From positions 2,531,738-2,595,737 of the forward strand of contig LR594584.1 in NCBI GenBank assembly GCA_901538445.1: 64,000 nucleotides of DNA. Direction: 5' to 3'. Shown here piece after piece: positions 16,685 to 25,931 of the stretch. Position numbers and translations under genes: made by a program. The notes below the pieces were generated by a model. That model had not been told where the DNA came from. It saw only the letters and a program-made list of their open reading frames with translations, and did no database searches. This DNA comes from Gemmataceae bacterium (GTDB taxonomy: Bacteria > Planctomycetota > Planctomycetia > Gemmatales > Gemmataceae). Positions within the stretch are counted from its first letter, which is position 1. Every line of letters starts with the position of its first letter.

Positions 16685-17455
16685 CTACTCGGCGGCGACC
16701 GTTTCGGGGAGCTTCCAGTCGATGGGAGACTCCCCGAGTTGTTCGAGAGCGGCGTTGATCTTCGAGAACGGCTTGCTGCCGAAGAACCCGTTCGAGGCCG
16801 AGAGCGGCGACGGGTGGGCCGACTTCAGGACGACGTGCCGCGAATCGTCGATCAGCTTGATCTTCTTCTGCGCGTACGCCCCCCACAACAGAAACACGAT
16901 CGGTTGCTTGCGGTCGCTGACCGCCCGGATGGCCGCGTCGGTGAACTTCTCCCACCCCTTCCCCGCGTGCGAGTTCGGCGCGTCGGCCCGTACCGTGAGG
17001 CAGGCGTTGAGCATCATGACGCCCTGCCGCGCCCACGTCGCGAGGTAGCCGTGCTTGACCGGCTTGACGCCGAGGTCGTCCTGGAGTTCCTGGTAGATGT
17101 TCCGGAGCGACGCGGGGAGCCGCACCCCGGGCCGCACCGAAAAGCACAGTCCGTGGGCCTGACCCGCACCGGGGTACGGGTCCTGGCCGAGCAGGAACAC
17201 CTTGATCGACTCGAGCGGCGTGTACCGGAACGCGTTGAAGACGTCGGCGGCCGGCGGGAACACGGAGTGCGTGCTTCGCTCCGCGGCCACGAACCGCTGG
17301 AGGTCGTTCCAGTAGGGCTGGTGCGTCTCGGGCTCGAGCTGCGTGAGCCAGGACGGGGACAGGTCGGCGGGGAGCGGGAACTCGGGCGCGGTGGTTGGTG
17401 GGGTTGGATCGCCCTCGAAGAGTGAGGGTGTTGCCGCCGTTCGCTTCTTCGCCAT
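16685..17455 (-). CDS. ung: Uracil-DNA glycosylase, family 1
   Basis: A 256-residue DNA repair enzyme that removes uracil from DNA. Motifs are LLGQDPYPGAGQAHGLCFSV with the catalytic Asp, LLNACLTVRA, FLLWGAYAQKK and the DNA-intercalation loop AHPSPLSA with the catalytic His. The classical GQDPYH reads GQDPYP here, a substitution next to the uracil pocket. The ATG at 17455 is preferred: it gives a family-like N-terminus, while a longer in-frame opening to 17560 lacks similarity. It is convergent with the M20 peptidase gene. Confidence 0.93.
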   Translation of the reverse strand: MAKKRTAATPSLFEGDPTPPTTAPEFPLPADLSPSWLTQLEPETHQPYWNDLQRFVAAERSTHSVFPPAADVFNAFRYTPLESIKVFLLGQDPYPGAGQAHGLCFSVRPGVRLPASLRNIYQELQDDLGVKPVKHGYLATWARQGVMMLNACLTVRADAPNSHAGKGWEKFTDAAIRAVSDRKQPIVFLLWGAYAQKKIKLIDDSRHVVLKSAHPSPLSASNGFFGSKPFSKINAALEQLGESPIDWKLPETVAAE

Positions 17456-17585
17456 GGCTGACCCCGGGAAGGTGATTTCGCACCATTTTACCCGGCCGCG
17501 AGTGGTGTGCGATGTCGGCCGCGGCCCGCTGCGTCGATTCCACCTTGACGCGGTCGCCAAATCGCGTAAAAAGCTAGTGTCAGAT

Positions 17586-17659
17586 GCGCGTTTAGCTCAG
17601 TTGGCTAGAGTACCACATTGACATTGTGGGGGTCACTGGTTCAAGTCCAGTAACGCGCA
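17586..17659 (+). tRNA. tRNA-Val (anticodon GAC)
   Basis: A 74-base cloverleaf. The acceptor stem GCGCGTT pairs with AACGCGC (17652-17658), with discriminator A at 17659. The D arm is AGCTCAGTTGGCTAGAGT, the anticodon stem pairs CCACA with TGTGG around the loop TTGACAT, and the T arm is CTGG-TTCAAGT-CCAG. The anticodon GAC reads valine codons GUC and GUU. The 3' CCA is not encoded. Confidence 0.97.
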
Positions 17660-17676
17660 CTCGGACCGAACGGAAC

Positions 17677-17702
17677 GGCCGCGATCCCTCTGGATCGCGG
17701 CC
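17677..17702 (+). terminator. Terminator downstream of tRNA-Val
   Basis: A perfect 11-base stem (17677-17687 with 17692-17702) closes a 4-base loop and is followed by TTCTGCATTTT, a T-rich tail. Its position 17 bases after the tRNA makes it the likely end of that transcript. The remaining bases up to 17959 show no gene or clear signal. Confidence 0.85.
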
Positions 17703-17959
17703 TTCTGCATTTTGGAGCCGGACCGGCCCCCCCTTCCGGACGCCCGGTCTCCTCCGTTGCACGTTCTGGCCCGAAGGCGTTTGGGCACGTCTACCTGAAC
17801 ACACCCGCTGCGAAGCGAACGAGGATCGTGGGTGGCGCGCTCTTCTGGGGCGCGCTGCTCGCGTCGCCCCCCGCACGAAATCTCGCTTCCCTGTCCAATT
17901 CCGACCGGGGCGGGCAATTGACTGCAACGCCTCGAACCGACACGCAAGATCACCTCGCC

Positions 17960-18835
17960 ATGACCCACCGCTCGCTCGTCCTCGCTGCCGGGTTCACCGT
18001 TGTGGCGGCCGCACTCGCGCACGCTCAGCCGAAGCAGAAACTCCCCACAATCCCCGACTCACTGAAGCCCTTCAAGGCGACCGTCAGCGTTCGCGGGGAG
18101 TGGGGGCCGACGCTCGTTCTGACCGGTGAGGAGCCCCTGACGCCCGAGCAGTGGGCGGCCGTCGGCACGCTGCAGGTTCGGGCGTTCATCCTCAACGGGA
18201 AGGTGAGCGACGACGCGGGCATGGCCGCACTTGCCCGGCTGAACCCCAAGGTGCTCCAGTTCGGCCACTCGCCGATGACCGACGCGGGGGCCGCTCACTT
18301 CGCCGAGATGAAGGAGTTGCGGGTGCTGCTGATGTCGCACACCGACAAACTCACCCCCAAGGCCGCGGCCGCACTGGCGGACCACCCCGCCCTCGAGGTG
18401 TTCGCGAACGACGGGAAGTTCGGGATCGGCGGCATGGCTCAGATCGCGACCGCGCCCAAGCTCCGCACGGTGACGCTCCAGCACGGTGTGGCGTCCGACG
18501 CGAACACCGCCCTGCTCGCCAGGCACCCCGCGCTCGAAACTCTGACCCTCTGGCCCAGCGGCACCGCCGCCCTCACCGACGCGGGGATCGCCCCCCTGGC
18601 AACGGTCCCGAACCTGAAGCAACTCACCATCGAACTGTCCGTTCTCACCTACGACGGGTTGGCGAAACTCAAGGACGCTCCGAAGCTCGCGAAGCTGACG
18701 CTGAAGGACGTGGCGATCTCGGACGCGGACCTCGCCAAACTGAAGGCCGAGCTGCCGAACGTCGCGGTCACGCACACGCCGATGAAGCCCGAGTACCGCG
18801 CCCAGTGGGACGCGTGGGCCGCGAAAAAGAAGTGA
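17960..18835 (+). CDS. Exported leucine-rich-repeat-like protein
   Basis: A 291-residue protein with a signal peptide (SLVLAAGFTVVAAALAHAQ). The mature part has irregular leucine-rich repeats of the ribonuclease-inhibitor or cysteine-containing type: DAGMAALARLNPKVLQFG, DAGAAHFAEMKELRVLLMS, DAGIAPLATVPNLKQLTIE, YDGLAKLKDAPKLAKLTLKD and DADLAKLKAELPNVAVTHT. Each repeat begins with a D-A-x-(L/M/I) helix and ends in a strand. Such proteins usually bind other proteins in the periplasm. The ATG at 17960 starts the signal peptide. The next gene (DUF1592 protein) starts about 40-70 bases later on the same strand. Confidence 0.75.
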   Translation: MTHRSLVLAAGFTVVAAALAHAQPKQKLPTIPDSLKPFKATVSVRGEWGPTLVLTGEEPLTPEQWAAVGTLQVRAFILNGKVSDDAGMAALARLNPKVLQFGHSPMTDAGAAHFAEMKELRVLLMSHTDKLTPKAAAALADHPALEVFANDGKFGIGGMAQIATAPKLRTVTLQHGVASDANTALLARHPALETLTLWPSGTAALTDAGIAPLATVPNLKQLTIELSVLTYDGLAKLKDAPKLAKLTLKDVAISDADLAKLKAELPNVAVTHTPMKPEYRAQWDAWAAKKK

Positions 18836-18903
18836 ATGGTCTCAAGGGGAACCTCCGCCCCGACCGGCGGAGGACGATGCCACGCTCCGCGCACGGACCG
18901 ACC

Positions 18904-21384
18904 ATGATTCGCACCGCCGTGATCACGCTGTACGCCCTGTGGTTCGCCGGAGCGGCAGCGGCCGCCGGCCCCGCGAAGCCGCTGCTCGAGAAGCACTGCG
19001 GCGACTGCCACAGCGGGAACGCTCCGCAGGGGAAGTTCCGGATCGACACGCTCCCGGCGGCCCCCGACACACTCGAAGGGGCGAAGCGGTGGGGCCGCGT
19101 GGTCGCGCGGCTCGACGCCGGAACCATGCCGCCGTCCGGTTCCGAGCGGCCGCCGGCGGCGGACGTGGCCGCGGTTCTTACGTGGGCGAAAACGGAACTC
19201 GCCTCGGCTGCAAAAGCGTACCGCCCGAACGGCCGCGCGCGGCTCCGCCGGCTGAACCGCCTCGAGTACGAGAACACCGTTCACGACCTGCTCGGCGTCC
19301 GCACGCCGCTGCGCGACCTGCTCCCCGCCGACGACACCGCCGACGGCTTCGACACGGCCGCACAGGCCCTCACGATCTCACCGGTCCACATCTCACGGTA
19401 CATGGACGCGGCGAGCGCGGCCCTGCGTGACGCGGCCGTGCGCGGCCCGAAACCCGAGTCGGTCACGACGCGGTTCTCCTACGACCACGAGAAGGAGAAG
19501 TACTTCATGACCCACGGGAACAACCAGCCCGTGATCCGCCCGCGGAACGGCGGCGAGGTCCACTTCTTCTCGGAACCGCACATCGAGGTCCCCGCCCGGC
19601 TCAACCAGTTCGCGGAGCGGACCCGCACGAGCCCCGGGCGGTACAAGGTCCGCGTCTCCGCGTACACCCAGGACGCGAAGGGCGAGAGCCTCGCGTACCT
19701 CGTTCGCACGACCCAGAGCCGGGAGCTCCTCGGGTACTTCGACGCGCCGCCCGACAAGCCGGGAGTTGTTGAAGTGGAGCACTGGTTCGGCCCCAACGAC
19801 ACGGTGGTCGTGGCCCCGTACCGCTTGAACGACGCCCGCCGGGCCCGCAAGTTCAGCCAGTACCCGCCCAAGCCCTGGAGGGAACCGGACGGCCTCGCAC
19901 TCGCGATCCAGTGGGTGGAGGTCGAGGGGCCGTTGAACGAGGCGTGGCCGCCCGTCGGGCACGGCCGCTTGTACGGGGATTCGCCGCTCAAGCCGTTCAA
20001 GGAACTGCCGAAGGACGTGGTGACGCCCGGCCCGCTCCAGGCGCTGCGGAACACGGACAAGCTCACGCCGGTTCCGGCCGATGCGGCGGCGACCGCGAAG
20101 GCGGCGGTCCGTGACTTCCTGGCCCGCGCGTTCCGCCGCCCCGTTACAGACGACGACGCGGCCCCGTACCTCGCGCTCGTCACCGAGAGGCTCGCGAAGA
20201 ACGAGTGCTTCGAGTCCGCGATGCGGGCCGCGCACGTCGCCGCGCTCTGCTCGCCGGACTTCCTCTTCCTCGTCGAAGAACCCGGGCCGCTGACCGACCA
20301 CGCGCTCGCGGCCCGACTCGCCTACTTCCTCTGGCGGACGGCACCCGACGACGCCCTGCGCGCGGCCGCCGACAGGGGCGAGTTGCGCCGCCCCGAGGTG
20401 CTCCGTCGCGAGACCGACCGCATGCTGGCGTCCCCGCGGTCGGCCGCGTTCGTGAACGACTTCCTCGATCAGTGGCTCCACCTCCGCGACATCGACGCGA
20501 CGATGCCCGACAAGTTGCTGTTTCCCGAGTACTACGAGGAACAGTTCTCCTCGAAGATCGACGGCCTGCTCCGGGAGTCGCTCCTCGCCGAAACGCGGAT
20601 GGGCTTTGCCGACCTGCTGAAAACCGACGGCGGCGTCCGGCACCTCGTCGACTCCGATCACACGTTCCTGAACAACCGGCTCGCGGAGTTCTACGGGCTA
20701 CCGGCGGTCGCGGGGGTCGGGATGCGGAAGACGAAGCTGCCCGCGGGCAGCGTCCGTGGCGGCGTGCTCACCCAGGGGAGCGTACTGAAGGTCACGGCCA
20801 ACGGGGCGAACACGTCGCCGGTCGTCCGCGGCGCGTGGGTGCTCGACGCGGTCCTCGGCCGGCCGCCGGCCCCGCCCCCGCCGAACGTCGGGGCGATCGA
20901 ACCGGACACCCGCGGGGCGACGACCATCCGCGAGCAACTCGCGAAGCACCAGAGCACGAAGTCGTGCGCCGCGTGCCACGCGCACATCGACCCGCCCGGC
21001 TTCGCCCTCGAGGCGTTCGACCCGATCGGCCAGTACCGGGAGAACTACCGCAGTACCGAGAAGGGCGACGTGCTGAATGGGGTCGCGGTCGGGGGCGTGA
21101 ACGTGAAGTACCGCAAGGGGCCGAAGGTCGATCCGAGCGGCACGCTCCCGGACGGCCGCGAGTTCACCGGCCCGGCCGCGTTCAAGGCGATGCTGGTGAA
21201 GGAGCCCGAAACCGTGGCCCGGTGCCTGGTGTCCAAGCTCGCGACGTTCGCGACCGGCCACGCCATCGAACCCGCCGACCTGTCGGCCGTGGACGGGATC
21301 GTTGCGGCGGCGAAGCCCCGCGGCTACGGCGTCCGCACCCTCGTTCACGAGTTGGTTCAGAGCGACCTGTTCCGGAACAAGTAA
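18904..21384 (+). CDS. Exported DUF1592-type planctomycete cytochrome-like protein
   Basis: An 826-residue exported protein with the planctomycete domain series. A signal peptide comes first, then a c-type haem motif HCGDCHSG (Cys32, Cys35, His36), DUF1587 (RLNRLEYENTVHDLLGV), a beta-rich segment, DUF1595 (ARAFRRPVTDDDAAPY), DUF1592 (ARLAYFLWRTAPDDALRAA), DUF1588 (RGGVLTQGSVLKVTANGANT) with a second CAACH near 688-692, and DUF1585 at the end. The family is thought to act in periplasmic oxidation, but its substrate is unknown. The DUF1552 gene follows 26 bases later, the usual pairing. An earlier ATG at 18877 has a stronger but very close ribosome-binding site. Confidence 0.88.
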   Translation: MIRTAVITLYALWFAGAAAAAGPAKPLLEKHCGDCHSGNAPQGKFRIDTLPAAPDTLEGAKRWGRVVARLDAGTMPPSGSERPPAADVAAVLTWAKTELASAAKAYRPNGRARLRRLNRLEYENTVHDLLGVRTPLRDLLPADDTADGFDTAAQALTISPVHISRYMDAASAALRDAAVRGPKPESVTTRFSYDHEKEKYFMTHGNNQPVIRPRNGGEVHFFSEPHIEVPARLNQFAERTRTSPGRYKVRVSAYTQDAKGESLAYLVRTTQSRELLGYFDAPPDKPGVVEVEHWFGPNDTVVVAPYRLNDARRARKFSQYPPKPWREPDGLALAIQWVEVEGPLNEAWPPVGHGRLYGDSPLKPFKELPKDVVTPGPLQALRNTDKLTPVPADAAATAKAAVRDFLARAFRRPVTDDDAAPYLALVTERLAKNECFESAMRAAHVAALCSPDFLFLVEEPGPLTDHALAARLAYFLWRTAPDDALRAAADRGELRRPEVLRRETDRMLASPRSAAFVNDFLDQWLHLRDIDATMPDKLLFPEYYEEQFSSKIDGLLRESLLAETRMGFADLLKTDGGVRHLVDSDHTFLNNRLAEFYGLPAVAGVGMRKTKLPAGSVRGGVLTQGSVLKVTANGANTSPVVRGAWVLDAVLGRPPAPPPPNVGAIEPDTRGATTIREQLAKHQSTKSCAACHAHIDPPGFALEAFDPIGQYRENYRSTEKGDVLNGVAVGGVNVKYRKGPKVDPSGTLPDGREFTGPAAFKAMLVKEPETVARCLVSKLATFATGHAIEPADLSAVDGIVAAAKPRGYGVRTLVHELVQSDLFRNK

Positions 21385-21410
21385 CCCCACCCCGCCCCGT
21401 GAGGCCCGCC

Positions 21411-22718
21411 ATGCCAGTGCCGGTCAGCCGACGCCTGTTCCTCCGCGGGGCCGGGTGCGCCCTCGCCCTGCCCTTCCTCGAGTCCATGAGCCCGGCCGCG
21501 GCACCGGCCCCGCCGGGCCCGAAGCGCCTGGTCGCGATCGGCACCCCGTTCGGGTTCGACCCCGCGGCGTTCGTGCCCACGGCGACCGGCACGGACTACG
21601 CCCTGCCGCCGCACCTCGAAATCATCAAGGAGTTCCGCAAGGACTTCACCGTCGTGTCCGGGCTGAGCCACCCGAACACGGGCGGCGGCGGGCACAAGGC
21701 CGAGGCCGTCATGCTGACGGGGGCCCCCTACCCGGACTACTCCTACAACCTGAAGAACACGATCTCCCTCGACCAGCAGTTCGCCGGCCACTTCCGCGGG
21801 CAGACCCGGTACGACAGCCTCGTGCTGACGACGTACCACGGCAGCCTGTCGGTGACCGGCAACGGGGTCGCCATCCCGGCGCTCGACCGGCCGTCGCAGA
21901 TCTTCGCCCGGTTGTTCCTGGCGGGCACGCCGCAGCAGGCCGCCGAGGAACTCCGCCAGATCGGCGAGGGCCGGAGCACGCTCGACTTCGTGAGCGAGCA
22001 GGCGAAGCGGCTGGGGAAGAGGGTCGGCCCCGCCGACCGCGCCCGGCTCGACGAGTACTACGAGTCCGTCCGCGACGTGGAGAAGCAACTGCAGATGTCC
22101 GGCGAGTGGGTGAACCGGCCCAAGCCCAAGGCGCCGGGCGCGCCGCCGCAGGACGTGACCACGCCCGGTCAACAGGCGAAGAAGCTGCAACTGATGTTCG
22201 ACATGATCCACCTCGCGCTCGTGACCGACTCGACGCGGGCCGTCACGATCAAAACGTTCGGCGACCACCACGACCTGTCGCACCACGGGAAGGAGCCGAA
22301 GAAGCTCGCCGAGTGCCGGCAGGTCGAGGTCGACCTGATGAAGTCGCTGGCCGTGCTCCTCGGGAAGCTCAAGGGCTCGACCGAGGGGGCCGGGGGCACC
22401 CTCCTCGACGCGACCATGGTGCTGGTGACGAGTAACCTCCGCGACGGGAACACGCACTGGACGCACGACCTCCCGGTGCTCCTCGCCGGCGGCGGCTTCA
22501 AGCACGGCCGGCACCTCGCGTTCAACAAGGCGTACGTGGAGGGGCTCGCGGCCGAGGCCGACCCGAAGGCAAAGCCGGCCGAGAAGAAGCCCCCGATGAT
22601 GGGGGTGAACCAGGCCCCGCTGTGTAACCTGTACACGTCGATGCTGCAACGCGCCGGCGTGCCGGTCGAGAAGTTCGGCTCCGCCACCGGCACCCTGACC
22701 GGCCTGGAACCGGCCTGA
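21411..22718 (+). CDS. TAT-exported DUF1552 protein
   Basis: A 435-residue protein starting with a twin-arginine signal (SRRLFLRGAGCALALPFLES). The mature part is the DUF1552 family, distantly like sulfatase or alkaline-phosphatase folds: KRLVAIGTPFGFDPAAF, VVSGLSHPNTGGGGHKAEA, SLDQQFAGHF and VLVTSNLRDGNTHWTHDLPV. It is almost always encoded beside DUF1592 proteins in planctomycetes and probably works with them outside the cytoplasm. The reaction is unknown. The ATG at 21411 is 26 bases after the partner's stop. Confidence 0.88.
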   Translation: MPVPVSRRLFLRGAGCALALPFLESMSPAAAPAPPGPKRLVAIGTPFGFDPAAFVPTATGTDYALPPHLEIIKEFRKDFTVVSGLSHPNTGGGGHKAEAVMLTGAPYPDYSYNLKNTISLDQQFAGHFRGQTRYDSLVLTTYHGSLSVTGNGVAIPALDRPSQIFARLFLAGTPQQAAEELRQIGEGRSTLDFVSEQAKRLGKRVGPADRARLDEYYESVRDVEKQLQMSGEWVNRPKPKAPGAPPQDVTTPGQQAKKLQLMFDMIHLALVTDSTRAVTIKTFGDHHDLSHHGKEPKKLAECRQVEVDLMKSLAVLLGKLKGSTEGAGGTLLDATMVLVTSNLRDGNTHWTHDLPVLLAGGGFKHGRHLAFNKAYVEGLAAEADPKAKPAEKKPPMMGVNQAPLCNLYTSMLQRAGVPVEKFGSATGTLTGLEPA

Positions 22719-22866
22719 GAACACGTTCGAGTGGTCGGTGGGCGTCTTGTCGCCGGCCTCCCCGGGCCGGCGACGGGCAAACATCATCCGGGGTTCGCGG
22801 TTCCAAGGTTCGAGTGCCGAGCGCTTCGGGCCCTGGACGTTGAACCCGATACGATCGGACCTGGGA

Positions 22867-23211
22867 TCAGAACCGCCGCTCGTGCTTCGGTTCGTCGCGG
22901 TCGGGGGCCGCGTCGCGGTCCTGTGCGAAGAAGTCCAGTTCCGGGTTCGGCGCTTCGTTCCGCACCGCCGACGGGTCGGGCTGGAGCGGCGTCCGCACCG
23001 GCGTCGCGATCTCGTTCCGGTACGACCGCCACACGTACCACTTCGCCAGGTTCAGGCACCCGAACACCAGCGCCAGGAACCCGCCCAGGTTCAGCCGCAG
23101 CGGGTCGAACCGGACGCCGAGGCCGGGGATGAACCAGTCGCGGAGGAAGATCCCGGCAGCAAGGAGAAGGAACAGGATCCCCAGCGCCAGCCGCATCGTG
23201 TGGACCGACAT
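22867..23211 (-). CDS. Small two-helix membrane protein
   Basis: A 114-residue protein with two predicted transmembrane helices (LALGILFLLLAAGIFLRDWF and LGGFLALVFGCLNLAKWYVW) and a charged proline-rich C-terminal tail (DFFAQDRDAAPDRDEPKHE). I do not recognise the family. GAGGGGG precedes the ATG at good spacing, which supports the start. It is divergent from the following MocA gene, and the 129 bases between should hold both promoters. Confidence 0.65.
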   Translation of the reverse strand: MSVHTMRLALGILFLLLAAGIFLRDWFIPGLGVRFDPLRLNLGGFLALVFGCLNLAKWYVWRSYRNEIATPVRTPLQPDPSAVRNEAPNPELDFFAQDRDAAPDRDEPKHERRF

Positions 23212-23340
23212 TGTGTAGCCCCCTCAGGTACTCACATCATACCCCGCACCGGCGGGTCCGGTCCCCCGGTTCCGACTTTCAAGTTGAAAAGCCGCAGCCG
23301 CGGGGGCACCCTGGAGGCACCCCAGTCCCCGGAGGCGAAC

Positions 23341-24444
23341 ATGCCCGAGAAGTACCGCGTCGCCGTGATCGGCCGCACCGGCAAGGGCAACTACGGCCAC
23401 GCGCTCGACACCGTCTGGCTCAAGTGCGACCGGGCCGAGGTGGTCGCCGTGGCCGACGAGAACGAGGCCGGCCGGGCCGCGGCCGCGAAGCGGCTCGGCG
23501 CGAAGAACGCCTACGCCGACTTCCGGCAGATGCTCGAAAAGGAGAAGCCGCAGATCGTCAGCGTGGCCGACCGGTGGCCCGACTGCCACCGCGACATGGT
23601 CGTGGCGTGCGCCGAGTTCGGGGCGAACGTGTTCCTCGAAAAACCGGTCGCGCCGACGCTCCAGCAGGCCGACGAGATGGTCGCCGCGTGCGAGAAGCAC
23701 CACGTCAAGGTCGCGGTCGCGCACCAGACCGCGTACAGCCCGCGGGTGAAGGTCGTCAAGGCGCTGATCGGCGACGGGAAGATCGGCGACGTGCTCGAAC
23801 TCCGCGGGCACGGCAAGGAGGACCGCCGCGGCGGCGGCGAGGACCTCATGGTGCTCGGCACGCACGCGTTCGACCTGATGCGGCACCTCGCCGGCGACGC
23901 CCGGTGGTGCTTCGCCCGCATCCAGAGCGCCGGCCGGAGGGCGGTGGCCGGGGACGTGAAGCAGGCCGGCGAGCAGATCGGCCCGGTCCTCGGCGACCAC
24001 ATCTCCGCGACCTACGGGTTCGACGGGCTCGCCACCGGCCGGTTCACCACCCACGTCGCGAAGGCCGGGGCCAGTTCGCGGTACTGGCTCGAAGTCCGCG
24101 GCACGAAGGGGACGATCCACCTCGGGTACGGCATCCTCCCCGTCGCGTACCTGTGCGAAGACCCGGGCGGGCTGTTCGGCCAGTCGAAGGCCGCGTGGCA
24201 GCCGGTCACCTCGGCCGGGGTCGGGAAGCCCGAGCCGCTCGACGCGAAGGCGCTCGAGAACGGGAACATCTTCATCGTCAACGACCTCATCGAGGCGATC
24301 GAGAAGGACCGGCCGCCGCTCGACAGCCTCGCCGACGGCCGCGCCGCGCTGGAGATGGTGCTGGCGGTGTACGAGTCGCACCGCCTGGACCGGCCCGTCG
24401 AGCTGCCGCTGAAGAACCGCCGGCACCCGCTGGCGGCGATGTGA
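23341..24444 (+). CDS. Gfo/Idh/MocA-family oxidoreductase
   Basis: A 367-residue cytoplasmic dehydrogenase-like protein. The Rossmann N-terminus reads YRVAVIGRTGKGNYGHALD; the nucleotide loop G-R-T-G-K-G departs from the usual GxGxxG spacing. The EKP signature is VFLEKPVAPT, and the substrate domain contains VLGTHAFDLMRHLAGD with a likely catalytic His. The C-terminal DLIEAIEKDRPPLDSLADGR is typical. The substrate is unknown, probably a sugar or cyclitol. It is separated from the metallophosphoesterase gene by 181 bases with no visible feature. Confidence 0.85.
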   Translation: MPEKYRVAVIGRTGKGNYGHALDTVWLKCDRAEVVAVADENEAGRAAAAKRLGAKNAYADFRQMLEKEKPQIVSVADRWPDCHRDMVVACAEFGANVFLEKPVAPTLQQADEMVAACEKHHVKVAVAHQTAYSPRVKVVKALIGDGKIGDVLELRGHGKEDRRGGGEDLMVLGTHAFDLMRHLAGDARWCFARIQSAGRRAVAGDVKQAGEQIGPVLGDHISATYGFDGLATGRFTTHVAKAGASSRYWLEVRGTKGTIHLGYGILPVAYLCEDPGGLFGQSKAAWQPVTSAGVGKPEPLDAKALENGNIFIVNDLIEAIEKDRPPLDSLADGRAALEMVLAVYESHRLDRPVELPLKNRRHPLAAM

Positions 24445-24625
24445 GGTGCGACCCATTCCCGCCCCGGCCGTGGCAGACACCAACCTCCAAAAGGCGGTGC
24501 GCTCGGCCCTGCGTACCCGTGAAACTCTTGTGAAGTGCCGCTGCTCCGTTGCACTCCGCCCCCCGCCCCTGGTAGGTTCTCAGGACGGTCGGGCTGCTGC
24601 CGGCCGCACCTTACCGAGTGCTGCC

Positions 24626-25903
24626 ATGAAACACTTTGCTGTCGGGCTCGCCACCGCCGCCGCGCTGGCGGGCGTCATCGCCATGTCCCGCTCGGAGTCG
24701 GCCCCGGACCGGGCCGCACAACCCACCGGCGACCTCGTGATCGAGGCCGGCGAGAAGAACCCGTGGACCTCGCTCAAGCTCAACGCCGACGCGGACCAGT
24801 TCCAGTTCGCGGTGGTCTCCGACCGCACCGGCGGGCACCGCGAGAAGGTGTTCTCCCGGGCCGTGGCGCAGGTCAACCTGCTCCAGCCGCAGTTCGTGAT
24901 GTCGGTCGGCGACCTGATCGAGGGGTACACGCTCAAGGAGGAGGTCGCGACCGAGCAGTGGGACGAGTTCGACGGGTACGTGAAGCGGTTCGAGATGCCG
25001 TTCTTCTACGTCCCCGGGAACCACGACCTGACGAACAAGGTGATGGTCGCGAAGTGGGGCGAGCGGTACGGCAAGCGGTACTACCACTTCACCTACAAGA
25101 ACGTGCTGTTCCTCGCGCTCAACTCCGAGACCCCGCCCGACGAGATGGGGACGATCGACAGGGAGCAGCAGGAGTGGGTCGCCAAGGTGACCGCGGCCAA
25201 CCCGAACGTGCGGTGGACGTTTGCGTTCGTCCACAAGCCGCTGTGGACCGGCAAGGACCTCGAGAAGAACGGGTGGGCGGCCGTCGAGAAGGCGCTGGCG
25301 GGCCGCAACCACACCGTGTTCTGCGGCCACGTTCACCACTACCAGGTGTTCGACCGGAACGGGACGAAGTACTACCAGCTCGCGACCACCGGCGGCGGGA
25401 GCCGGATGCGGGGGGTGGAGTACGGCGAGTTCGACCACGTCGCCTGGGTGACGATGAAGAAGGACCGGCCGCTGGTCGCGAACGTGATGCTCGAGGGCAT
25501 CCTCCCCGCGGACCTCAAGGTGCCCGAGTCGGACGAGAAGGGGAAGCCGGTCAAGAAGGAGCCGACGTTCGCCGTGACCGGCACGCTCAAGCTCGACGGC
25601 GAGCCGGTGGCCGGCGCGACCGTGACCCTGGCCCGGTACAACGCGGAGTCGAAGAAGTACACCAACATCGCCGACGGCCGGACCGACGACCTCGGCCGGT
25701 TCCAGGTGACGACCTACTCCCGGTTCGACGGCGCGCCGGTCGGCGAGTACTTCGTGACGGTCGCCAAGCGGACCCGGCCGGCCGACGGCACCGCGGGGAA
25801 GAACGTCCTGCCCGAGAAGTACGCGACCCCGGCCGAGTCCCCGCTCAAGGCGTCGGTCAAGGACGGCACCAACGACCTGAAGCTGGACCTGATGACGAAG
25901 TAA
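24626..25903 (+). CDS. Exported metallophosphoesterase with C-terminal Ig/transthyretin-like domain
   Basis: A 425-residue protein with a signal-like N-terminus (AVGLATAAALAGVIAMSRSES). The calcineurin-like phosphoesterase domain (about 60-290) shows FAVVSDRTGG, SVGDLIEGY, VPGNHDL, FAFVHKPLW and FCGHVHHYQ, the five metal-ligand blocks. The first block has Asp-Arg rather than Asp-x-His, so one metal site may differ. After a linker rich in Lys and Glu, residues about 310-425 form a carboxypeptidase-regulatory-like beta domain (FAVTGTLKLDGEPVAGATVT). Possible substrates are phosphoesters in the periplasm. It is convergent with the SDR gene. Confidence 0.85.
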   Translation: MKHFAVGLATAAALAGVIAMSRSESAPDRAAQPTGDLVIEAGEKNPWTSLKLNADADQFQFAVVSDRTGGHREKVFSRAVAQVNLLQPQFVMSVGDLIEGYTLKEEVATEQWDEFDGYVKRFEMPFFYVPGNHDLTNKVMVAKWGERYGKRYYHFTYKNVLFLALNSETPPDEMGTIDREQQEWVAKVTAANPNVRWTFAFVHKPLWTGKDLEKNGWAAVEKALAGRNHTVFCGHVHHYQVFDRNGTKYYQLATTGGGSRMRGVEYGEFDHVAWVTMKKDRPLVANVMLEGILPADLKVPESDEKGKPVKKEPTFAVTGTLKLDGEPVAGATVTLARYNAESKKYTNIADGRTDDLGRFQVTTYSRFDGAPVGEYFVTVAKRTRPADGTAGKNVLPEKYATPAESPLKASVKDGTNDLKLDLMTK

Positions 25904-25912
25904 ATTGTGACG

Positions 25913-25927
25913 GCCGCGAACCGCGGC
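25913..25927. terminator. Short hairpin between convergent genes
   Basis: A 6-base GC stem (25913-25918 with 25922-25927) with a 3-base loop lies in the 28-base gap between the stops of the phosphoesterase and SDR genes. It could serve as a bidirectional terminator, but the stem is short and lacks T-tracts. Confidence 0.35.
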
Positions 25928-25931
25928 GGGT

